Shown here piece after piece: positions 1-5,933 of a DNA stretch of 5,933 nucleotides (positions are counted from its first letter, which is position 1; each line of letters opens with the position of its first letter). A program made the position numbers and the translations under genes. Location of the stretch: assembly GCA_015767395.1 (NCBI GenBank), contig JADWMI010000156.1, forward strand, positions 1 through 5,933. The letters are read 5' to 3'. This DNA comes from Bacteroidota bacterium (GTDB lineage Bacteria; Bacteroidota; Bacteroidia; Flavobacteriales; Flavobacteriaceae). The notes below the pieces were generated by a model. That model was not told where the DNA came from, did no database searches, and saw nothing but the letters and a program-made list of their open reading frames with translations.

Positions 1-1
1 T

Positions 2-2098
2 GGTTGGGGATACACTTATGATGCCAATAAAATTAGAGGTTTTAAGCAAACACATCAGCCAAGTCCTTGGATTAATGATTACGCGGCCTTTGCACTATTT
101 CCAGAGACTGGAGAGTTAAAAATTAATGAAGATGAAAGAGCTTCTTGGTATTCTCACAAAGCCGAAATTAGTAAACCTCACTATTACAAAGTGTATCTGG
201 CAGATTACGATGTAACAACTGAAATTACACCAACCGAAAGAGGAGCTCAGTTTCAATTTACATTTCCGAAGTCTGAAAAGTCACACATTTTGGTTGATGG
301 ATTTTTTAAAGGATCTATGGTTAAGGTTTTTCCTAAAGAACGAAAAGTCATAGGATATTGCCGCAATAACTCAGGTGGTGTTCCAGATAATTTTCACAAC
401 TATTTTGTGATCTATTTCGATAAAGATTTTGATGAAGTTGCTATTTGGGAAAGTAAAGAGGGTGAAACTGTAAACAATAGCAAGTTAAACAATTCACTCA
501 CAGCAGAAGGGTATCATGTAGGAGCTGCATTAACATTTAAAACAAAAGATGGCGAACAGGTTACTGCCAAAGTAGCTTCCTCTTTCATCAGTTTTGAACA
601 AGCTGAACTTAATTTAAGTCGGGAAATAGGAACAGATAGTTTTGATCAAACAAAAAGTAAGGCTGCCAATCTGTGGAATAAAGAATTGGGACGTATTGAA
701 TTAGAAGGTGGTACAACGGAACAATACAAAACCTTTTACACCGCACTATATCGCGTATTATTATTTCCAAGAAAATTTTATGAAATAGACAATAATAATG
801 AAATTGTTCATTACAGTCCATATAACGGAAAAGTACTTCCGGGATATATGTTTACTGATAATGGTTTTTGGGATACCTTTAGAGCTGTTTTTCCATTTTT
901 CACAATTATGTACCCTGATTATTCAAGCCAAATAATGCAAGGCTTGGTTAACACCTATAATGAAAGTGGCTGGTTGCCAGAATGGGCAAGTCCAGGTCAT
1001 AGAGATTGTATGATTGGCTCTAATTCGGCCGTAAATATTACAGATGCCTATTTAAGAGGTATTAGGGGGTTTGATATAGAAACATTATACGAAGCGGTAC
1101 TTAAAAACGCGAAAGGGAAAGGACCTATAAGTTCTGTTGGTCGTTTTGGTGCAGAATACTATAATGAATTAGGGTATGTTCCCTATGATGTTGGTATAAA
1201 CGAAAATGCTTCAAGAACACTGGAGTATGCCTATGCAGACTGGTGCATAGCTGAATTAGCAGAGGTATTAAATAAGCCTCAAGAAGAAATAGATCTTTTT
1301 AGAGGTCGTAGTCAAAATTACAAAAATGTTTTTGATCCAGAAATTGGATTTATGAGGGGTAAAAATAAAGATGGTTCTTGGGCTAAAACATTTACACCCG
1401 ATAAATGGGGAGATGCTTTTACAGAAGGCTCTTCTTGGCACTGGACATGGGATGTTTTTCATGATCCATTAGGTTTAGCCGAATCGTTTGGAGGTGTTGA
1501 AAAGATGCGTAATCGTCTAGATGAAGTTTTTACTACAGACCCAACTTTTAATGATTCCTATTACGGACAACAAATTCACGAAATCACGGAAATGTTAGTA
1601 GCGGATATGGGGCAATATGCACACGGAAATCAGCCAATACAGCATGCTGTTTATTTGTATAATTGGCTAGGTGAGCCTTGGAAAGCACAAAAGCATGCAC
1701 GCGAAATAATGAATAAATTATATTCTTCAGCACCTGATGGTTTATGTGGTGATGAAGACAATGGGCAAACATCTGCTTGGTACGTATTTTCTTCTATAGG
1801 TTTTTACCCTGTAACGCCTGGAACTGGAGAATATGCCATTGGAAGCCCATTATTTCAAAATGTAAAACTACATCTTCAAAATGGAAAAACTTTTGAAATT
1901 GATGCAGCAAATAATTCACATGAAAATATATATATAAATTCAATTCAAAAAAACTCGAAATCATACAATAAAAATTTTGTGACTTATAAAGATATTATGG
2001 AAGGCGCAACTTTTAAAATGGATATGCAAAGGGAGCCGAATAAGGAACTAAACACCGAGTCTTCATCAATACCATATTCTTTCAAAAATTTAAAATAA
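2..2098 (+). CDS. GH92 exo-alpha-mannosidase, 5'-truncated by window edge
   Basis: Calcium-dependent inverting glycosidase that removes terminal alpha-mannose from N-glycans or mannans. The frame is open to the left edge (698 residues visible). The GTG at 191 is an internal Val codon, because clear GH92 sequence lies upstream, including HQPSPW at fragment residues 18-23. Other family blocks are DNGFWDTFR (286-294), WLPEW (324-328), EGSSWHWTW (from 475), QQIHEITEM (around 526), HGNQP (541-545) and GDEDNGQTSAWY (583-594), then GFYPVTPGTGEY. By family knowledge E475 would be the general acid and D584/D586 the base pair. Their spacing (109 and 111) equals that recalled for BT3990 E533/D642/D644. 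This implies about 58 residues are missing, including any signal peptide, for a usual total near 755. H526-E527 falls on the BT3990 +1-subsite His584-Glu585 position, which favours alpha-1,2 linkage (inference). The C-terminal ~20 residues look like an unconserved tail. It is the first visible gene of a probable operon with the kinase 7 bases downstream. Confidence 0.95.
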   Translation, partial: GWGYTYDANKIRGFKQTHQPSPWINDYAAFALFPETGELKINEDERASWYSHKAEISKPHYYKVYLADYDVTTEITPTERGAQFQFTFPKSEKSHILVDGFFKGSMVKVFPKERKVIGYCRNNSGGVPDNFHNYFVIYFDKDFDEVAIWESKEGETVNNSKLNNSLTAEGYHVGAALTFKTKDGEQVTAKVASSFISFEQAELNLSREIGTDSFDQTKSKAANLWNKELGRIELEGGTTEQYKTFYTALYRVLLFPRKFYEIDNNNEIVHYSPYNGKVLPGYMFTDNGFWDTFRAVFPFFTIMYPDYSSQIMQGLVNTYNESGWLPEWASPGHRDCMIGSNSAVNITDAYLRGIRGFDIETLYEAVLKNAKGKGPISSVGRFGAEYYNELGYVPYDVGINENASRTLEYAYADWCIAELAEVLNKPQEEIDLFRGRSQNYKNVFDPEIGFMRGKNKDGSWAKTFTPDKWGDAFTEGSSWHWTWDVFHDPLGLAESFGGVEKMRNRLDEVFTTDPTFNDSYYGQQIHEITEMLVADMGQYAHGNQPIQHAVYLYNWLGEPWKAQKHAREIMNKLYSSAPDGLCGDEDNGQTSAWYVFSSIGFYPVTPGTGEYAIGSPLFQNVKLHLQNGKTFEIDAANNSHENIYINSIQKNSKSYNKNFVTYKDIMEGATFKMDMQREPNKELNTESSSIPYSFKNLK

Positions 2099-2105
2099 AT
2101 CAATA

Positions 2106-3008
2106 ATGAATAATAAGAGATACAGTATAGGTTGTGATATTGGTGGAAGCCATATCAGCTGTGCATTGATAGATGTAGCTTCTGGATTTATAAAAGAAGA
2201 CTCATTGATAAGTATAAAAGTAAATAATTCTGAACCAAAGGAAATAATATTAAAAGTTTGGACAGATGCAATTACACAATGTAAAACAAAATTAACAGAA
2301 CCTGAAGAATTTGCAGGTTTAGGATTGGCAATTCCTGGTCCTTTTGATTATCAAAAAGGAATTGGATTGTATGACAATTCAAATCAAAAGTTTGTTGATT
2401 TAAAAAATGTAAATGTAAAAGAGGCATTGTCTAAAAGTTTATCTATTTCAGAAGATCTCATAAAATTTATAAATGATGCTACGGCTTTTTCATTGGGTTG
2501 TTATTGGTTTGGTGTTGGAAAGGGAAGTCGGAAAATGGTAGCTATTACTTTAGGAACTGGTTTCGGTTCTTCATTTATAAGTGATGGAAAAGCAATAGAA
2601 GAAGGTGAAACAGTTCCAAAAGAAGGCTGTTTATGGCATATTCCATATAAAGATGGCATTGCTGATGATTATTTTTCAACAAGATGGTTTGTAAGTAATT
2701 TCAATGAAATATCAGTTGAACAAGTGACTGGAGTGAGAAGAATTGCGGAATTGGCCAGAGAAGGAAATAAACAGGCTGATTTATTATTCAGTACTTTCGG
2801 AAGCAATTTAGCAGAGTGTTTAGCTTATCACTTAGAAACATTTGAGACAGAAGTGGTCGTAATGGGAGGGAATATTGCAGAATCTTTTGAGTTATTTAAG
2901 CCAAGTTTAGAGAAAGGGTTAAAAGCTAAAGGAATGGAAATTCCATTTAAAGTGTCAAAATTAAAAGAAAATGCAGCTATGTTAGGTGCAGTAACAGTAT
3001 TTAAATAA
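2106..3008 (+). CDS. ROK-family sugar kinase, probable mannokinase or other hexokinase; lacks zinc motif
   Basis: Cytoplasmic ATP-dependent sugar kinase of 300 residues, normal for ROK. Visible motifs in order: N-terminal phosphate-binding DIGGSH (11-16); GLAIPGP (73-79); NDATA (123-127), with D124 the expected catalytic base; LGTGFGSSF (149-157), the second phosphate loop; VVMGGNIAES (251-260) near the adenosine pocket; and AAMLGAV (290-296). The usual ROK signature, a GH followed by a CxCGxxGCxE zinc site, should fall around residues 170-196. Here that stretch reads EGCLWHIPYKDGIADDYF, with one Cys and one His, so it probably does not bind zinc in the usual way. The ATG at 2106 is 7 bases after the GH92 stop and fits the family's N-terminus; no Shine-Dalgarno is seen, as is common in Bacteroidota. 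Because it sits between an alpha-mannosidase and a permease, mannose is the best guess for the substrate; glucose or N-acetylmannosamine cannot be excluded. It lacks an N-terminal helix-turn-helix, so it is not a ROK repressor. Confidence 0.9.
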   Translation: MNNKRYSIGCDIGGSHISCALIDVASGFIKEDSLISIKVNNSEPKEIILKVWTDAITQCKTKLTEPEEFAGLGLAIPGPFDYQKGIGLYDNSNQKFVDLKNVNVKEALSKSLSISEDLIKFINDATAFSLGCYWFGVGKGSRKMVAITLGTGFGSSFISDGKAIEEGETVPKEGCLWHIPYKDGIADDYFSTRWFVSNFNEISVEQVTGVRRIAELAREGNKQADLLFSTFGSNLAECLAYHLETFETEVVVMGGNIAESFELFKPSLEKGLKAKGMEIPFKVSKLKENAAMLGAVTVFK

Positions 3009-3022
3009 AAAACATCCAAATT

Positions 3023-4210
3023 ATGAGTAATAAGAAAGTAAGTACGTTTCCTATATTTTTAGTCTTTTTATGTATGGGTTTTGGAGACGTTGTTGGTCCC
3101 ATGGTAAGTTTGGCAAAAGAAACGTTTGAATTGACAAATTTTTTAGCAACATTATTACCTTTTAGTGGGTTTTTAATGTTTGGAATACTATCCATCCCAA
3201 TGGGAATTTACCAAGATAGGAAAGGAAAGAAAAAAGTATTATTAATTGGTTTAGCAATTGCGTTTGTTGGATTATTATTGCCTATTATATCGGGTATGTA
3301 CGGACCGATTATTGATACACTTTCAGCGGATTTACAATCGAAGTTTTATATCATATTAGCTTCTATTTTGTTATTAGGAGCAGGCGCAACTGTTTTACAA
3401 GTATCTGGAAATTCAATTATGAGAGATGTTTCAGCAATTGGACGTTTTTCAAGTAACTTATCACTAGGGCAATCAATCAAAGCAATTGGGTCATCGTTAG
3501 GTTTTTTATTACCTCCGTTTGCGGTTATGGCTGGAATGGATTGGACCCTGTTATTTCCAATTTATGCAGTATTAATATTAATTACTTTTGGTTGGACAAG
3601 TATGCTGAAGGTAAAAGAAGTCAAATATGAAGATGAAGCACCTGCTTCATTTGCTAGTTGTATCTCATTGTTAAAAAACAAATACGTTTTAATGATGGTA
3701 GTAGCGATATTTGTGTATGTAGGAGCAGAAGTCTCAATGAGTTCAGGAGTTCCAATTTTATTAAAAGAAGAATTTGGACTAGAAGGTTTTAGTCTTTGGT
3801 TAAGTTGGTCTTTATTTTTCTTGCCAATTTTAATAGGAAGATTTTTAGGCGCAGCAATTTTAACAAAAGTAAAACCCATTAAATTTTTGTTTATAACAGT
3901 AATTTTAGCAATAGTAGGTGTGCTACTTTTACTTTTTGGAAATCAAGCAGTTGCGTATTTGGGTATTGTATTAGTTGGATTAGGCTTTGCAAATATTTTT
4001 CCTTTAGTATTTTCCATTACAGTTGATAAATTACCCGAAAGAGCGAATGAGTTAAGTGGGTTAATGGTTACAGCAATTGTTGGGGGTGCATTTATTCCAC
4101 CATTAATGGGCTTAGTTGCTGATTCTACAAGTATTCTATTAGGGTTTTTAGTTCCTTTAGCTTGTTTGATATACATTTTGTTTTCAACAATTGTAGCTTC
4201 AAAAAAGTAA
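3023..4210 (+). CDS. MFS sugar permease, FucP-like (FHS-type), probable mannose/hexose importer
   Basis: Inner-membrane secondary transporter of 395 residues with 12 predicted helices, estimated by eye at about 10-30, 43-62, 72-90, 107-132, 148-168, 173-193, 220-240, 258-280, 285-305, 309-331, 346-365 and 369-390. A charged central loop (194-219) divides the two six-helix halves. The MFS motif A-like loop GIYQDRKGKK (61-70) lies between helices 2 and 3. The N-terminal CMGFGDVVGPMVSLAKE, the polar helix 4 stretch LQVSGNSIMRD (125-135), FANIFPLVFSIT (322-333) and GGAFIPPLMGLVAD (354-367) resemble FucP-type proton-sugar symporters. The ATG at 3023 is 14 bases after the kinase stop, so co-transcription is likely. 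The likely job is bringing in the monosaccharide freed by the GH92 enzyme for phosphorylation by the adjacent ROK kinase. The specific sugar is inferred from neighbours; the sequence alone does not separate mannose from fucose, glucose or other hexoses. Confidence 0.88.
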   Translation: MSNKKVSTFPIFLVFLCMGFGDVVGPMVSLAKETFELTNFLATLLPFSGFLMFGILSIPMGIYQDRKGKKKVLLIGLAIAFVGLLLPIISGMYGPIIDTLSADLQSKFYIILASILLLGAGATVLQVSGNSIMRDVSAIGRFSSNLSLGQSIKAIGSSLGFLLPPFAVMAGMDWTLLFPIYAVLILITFGWTSMLKVKEVKYEDEAPASFASCISLLKNKYVLMMVVAIFVYVGAEVSMSSGVPILLKEEFGLEGFSLWLSWSLFFLPILIGRFLGAAILTKVKPIKFLFITVILAIVGVLLLLFGNQAVAYLGIVLVGLGFANIFPLVFSITVDKLPERANELSGLMVTAIVGGAFIPPLMGLVADSTSILLGFLVPLACLIYILFSTIVASKK

Positions 4211-4280
4211 GTAATCATTAAAATTCTCCATTTTACATTTTGATGATAAGAGAGGGAATGGTAGTATTTTCAATCTATGA

Positions 4281-4316
4281 GTTGTTGAAATATGTATCTA
4301 GAATATTTTTAACAAC
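4281..4316 (+). terminator. Candidate terminator hairpin after the GH92-kinase-permease operon
   Basis: Left arm GTTGTTGAAATAT (4281-4293) pairs with 4303-4316, giving about 13 bp with one G-U pair, one bulged T (4306) and a 9-base loop. It lies 70 bases after the permease stop. The stem is AT-rich and no T-run follows, so it is a weak intrinsic terminator at best; it could instead be a 3'-end-stabilising hairpin. The pairing itself is directly visible; the function is inferred. Confidence 0.4.
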
Positions 4317-4427
4317 TTGAAATTCTATTCTCGATACATTTTTTCTGCGAAAAACCATGGAATTTATAAATTGAAAATTAAATAAAATTAGCAAGCACAA
4401 CTAGATAAATTCATAAATTTTTTTAAA

Positions 4428-4456
4428 CCTCTTTATTGTCAAATTTGTTAAAGAGG
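4428..4456. repeat. Perfect 8-bp inverted repeat with 13-base spacer (possible operator or hairpin)
   Basis: CCTCTTTA (4428-4435) and TAAAGAGG (4449-4456) are exact reverse complements. The spacer carries an off-centre palindrome, CAAATTTG (4440-4447). Neither strand has a long T-run directly after the stem, so an intrinsic terminator is not well supported. The repeat covers the TTG of the candidate esterase promoter, so a protein bound here could block or recruit RNA polymerase. No regulator gene is in the window to assign it to. Confidence 0.45.
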
Positions 4457-4472
4457 CGACTAACTAATTTCG
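4445..4472 (+). promoter_or_regulatory. Candidate Bacteroidota-type promoter for the esterase gene
   Basis: TTG at 4445-4447 is followed after 17 bases by TAATTTCG (4465-4472). The reported Flavobacteriia/Bacteroides form is TTG, 17-23 bases, TAnnTTTG, so the -7 element matches at all but one position. It predicts a start near 4478-4480 and a leader of about 125 bases, which is rather long. In AT-rich DNA such matches occur by chance, so this is tentative. Confidence 0.3.
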
Positions 4473-4604
4473 GTGAATTTGATAATTAATTGGCTAAGAA
4501 TGGCTGATTGGAGCTAGTTAAATATAAAGAGTTGACATCGCTCAAGAAAGACTAGGCGGAGTAGTTAGCAATAGTGTGTTCTTATATTAATGAAATAAAA
4601 AATC

Positions 4605-5933
4605 ATGTTAAAAAAAACGTTTTTAAAGCAATTAATAATAGTTCTGTGTTTTCCTTTTTTAGCATTTCAAGCTAAAAATGAAAATAAGGATCTTACATTA
4701 AATCCTTTATTTAAAAATCATGTGGTACTTCAACAAAAAGAAAAGGCAACTATTTGGGGCGAAAACACACCAAATGAGAAAGTTACTGTTTTTGCAAGTT
4801 GGGGACAATCATCGGTTACCACAACAGATTCGAAAGGAAATTGGAAATTAACTATTGAAACACCAAAAGCGGGTGGACCTTACACAATAAAAGTGAGCTC
4901 AAATGGTATTGAAATTTTACTAACCGATGTTATGGTTGGAGAAGTTTGGCTGGCATCGGGGCAATCTAATATGGAAATGCCCGTAAAAGGGTGGAGGCCT
5001 AATGATATAATTAATAATTCTGATGAAGAAATAGCGAATGGAAATTATCTGGAAATTAGAATGTTTACGGTTGAAAAAGAACTGTCACTAACACCTTTAA
5101 ACACTGCTAACGGAACTTGGAAAGTTTGTAATTCCGCTAATGTTGCCGATTTTAGCGCTGCTGCTTATTTTTTTGCTCGTAGACTTTATAAGGAATTAAA
5201 AGTTCCAATAGGCATCATTCATTCAAGTTGGGGCGGTACAGTTTCGGAGGCTTGGACAAGTAAAGAAAAGTTGAAAAAATTCACCGATTTTGAGGCTGTT
5301 TTGGCATCTGAGGAAACAAATGGTGAAGATGAGGATATTGAAAAATGGTTTGCTAAATGGGAATCTATTTCTATTCCACAAACAACAGAACAATGGAATT
5401 CCATTAATTTTAATGATACTGAGGCGGTAAAATCGGATTTTAACGATACCAATTGGGAAACAATAAATTTACCAGGAAGAATTGATGATGTAATGGTAGG
5501 AGAAGTTGATGGCGCATTTTGGTTTCGAAAAAAAGTATTTATTGAAAATATTGAAACGGATTATAAAATTTCTATAGGCGCTGTTGATGATATGGATGCT
5601 ACTTATGTAAATGGTTTTAAAGTTGGTGGTTTAGTAGGTGCTGGTTTTTCAAATCATCAAAGAGAATTTGTAATACCAAAAAATATCCTAAAGAAAGGAG
5701 AAAATACCATTGCAATTAGAGTCATTGACACAGGCGGGCCAGGATCTTTTACAGGGCAAATGTATTTAAGTAATACTATAGATAAAGAAATACGAATTGA
5801 TGGTGAATGGAAATTTCTGCTAATTGCTGAAATGTATTCAAATAGATTTTTTATTTATAATTTAAATAAAAATGACTTTAAAAATAGAGCCAAAGTATTT
5901 AAAATCCACGCAAACGTTCCTACTGTTTTATAC
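4605..5933 (+). CDS. Exported SGNH acetylesterase ('sialate O-acetylesterase'/CE20-like), 3'-truncated
   Basis: Carbohydrate esterase expected to remove O-acetyl groups from glycans outside the cytoplasm. 443 residues are visible with no stop; relatives are usually 600-700, so the C-terminal third, with the expected Asp-His part of the catalytic triad, is off the window. Residues 1-23 form a Sec signal peptide (KK, then a hydrophobic stretch, likely cut after FQA); C15 does not sit in a lipobox. A small beta domain follows (about 28-105, opening NPLFKNHVVLQQ). Block I VWLASGQSNMEMP has the nucleophile S121; SSWGGTVSEAW is at 207-217. From about 265 to 400 there is a jelly-roll insertion resembling the GH2 sugar-binding domain: W284, AFWFRKK (304-310), DDMDATYVNG (328-337). 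The ATG at 4605 is chosen because it begins the signal peptide; the nearby ATG at 4590 meets a stop after one codon. The family name does not prove sialic acid as target: with a GH92 neighbour, acetylated mannose-containing glycan is as likely. Confidence 0.88.
   Translation, partial: MLKKTFLKQLIIVLCFPFLAFQAKNENKDLTLNPLFKNHVVLQQKEKATIWGENTPNEKVTVFASWGQSSVTTTDSKGNWKLTIETPKAGGPYTIKVSSNGIEILLTDVMVGEVWLASGQSNMEMPVKGWRPNDIINNSDEEIANGNYLEIRMFTVEKELSLTPLNTANGTWKVCNSANVADFSAAAYFFARRLYKELKVPIGIIHSSWGGTVSEAWTSKEKLKKFTDFEAVLASEETNGEDEDIEKWFAKWESISIPQTTEQWNSINFNDTEAVKSDFNDTNWETINLPGRIDDVMVGEVDGAFWFRKKVFIENIETDYKISIGAVDDMDATYVNGFKVGGLVGAGFSNHQREFVIPKNILKKGENTIAIRVIDTGGPGSFTGQMYLSNTIDKEIRIDGEWKFLLIAEMYSNRFFIYNLNKNDFKNRAKVFKIHANVPTVLY

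Larger units (their letters stand above)
4211..4604. other. 394-base non-coding intergenic region between permease and esterase
   Basis: No plausible coding sequence, tRNA or rRNA is seen. Stop codons are frequent in all frames I read; for example, an ATG at 4501 reaches a TAG after five codons. The region holds two inverted repeats and one candidate promoter, listed separately. The segment from about 4490 to 4590 is slightly richer in G and C than its surroundings; I found no stable fold or known RNA there by eye. It would form most of the esterase's leader if the candidate promoter is real. Confidence 0.75.

Noticed and set aside
191..193. GTG as the start codon of the mannosidase
   Set aside because: The frame continues upstream to the window edge and encodes conserved GH92 sequence (HQPSPW, residues 18-23 of the fragment); this GTG is an internal Val.
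1926..1936. Short TA repeat
   Set aside because: It is a codon run inside the conserved GH92 reading frame (Asn-Ile-Tyr-Ile-Asn), not a separate element.
2106..3008. ROK transcriptional repressor (NagC/XylR type)
   Set aside because: The protein begins directly with the ATP-binding motif and has no N-terminal helix-turn-helix; phosphate-binding loops and the catalytic Asp are kept.
3562..3879. 105-codon open frame on the minus strand inside the permease gene
   Set aside because: It lies wholly antisense to a well-supported MFS gene and its translation shows no recognisable domain; the same holds for the other minus-strand frames at 609-821, 1268-1462, 1584-1772, 2828-3019, 3001-3195, 3943-4218 and 5219-5452.
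4234..4242. TACATTTTG as a -7 promoter element just after the permease
   Set aside because: The nearest TTG upstream that fits (4191-4193) is 40 bases away, outside the accepted spacing, and the site is far from the esterase start.
4532..4537. TTGACA resembling a sigma-70 -35 box
   Set aside because: Bacteroidota primary sigma factors do not use this element, and no matching -10 or TAnnTTTG lies at a proper distance downstream.
4605..4673. Lipoprotein signal peptide on the esterase (Cys at residue 15)
   Set aside because: The Cys is within the hydrophobic core and is preceded by Leu, not by a small residue as in a lipobox; a Sec type I signal fits better.

Overview
The window looks like part of a carbohydrate-utilisation locus from a marine- or host-associated member of the Bacteroidota, most likely Flavobacteriia. 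The grounds are a low-GC genome, A-rich translation starts without Shine-Dalgarno sequences, and the combination GH92 glycosidase + ROK sugar kinase + FucP-like sugar permease + SGNH acetylesterase. No SusC/SusD pair, regulator, RNA gene, insertion sequence or CRISPR array is visible, so this is at most a piece of a polysaccharide utilization locus.

Layout, all on the + strand. (1) Positions 2-2098 hold a GH92 exo-alpha-mannosidase whose N-terminus lies off the left edge; its reading frame is open to the first base. (2) Positions 2106-3008 hold a ROK-family sugar kinase that lacks the family's usual zinc-binding Cys cluster. (3) Positions 3023-4210 hold a 12-helix MFS permease of the FucP-like type. 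These three are separated by only 7 and 14 bases and look like one operon. (4) Positions 4211-4604 are a 394-base non-coding gap with two inverted repeats: a 13-bp imperfect hairpin soon after the operon, and an 8-bp perfect dyad overlapping a candidate Bacteroidota-type promoter. (5) From 4605 to the right edge runs an exported esterase of the 'sialate O-acetylesterase'/CE20-like type, cut off by the window end.

The genes make a coherent route. The esterase would remove acetyl groups that block glycan ends. The mannosidase would release mannose in the periplasm or at the cell surface. The permease would bring the free sugar across the inner membrane, and the kinase would phosphorylate it for entry to central metabolism. 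Mannose as the sugar is inferred from the GH92 neighbour, not shown by the kinase or permease sequences.

I do not see a clearly new system here. The points most worth a second look are the zinc-motif-less ROK kinase, the dyad over the candidate promoter before the esterase, and the exact match in residue spacing between this GH92 and the active site of the characterised alpha-1,2-mannosidase BT3990.
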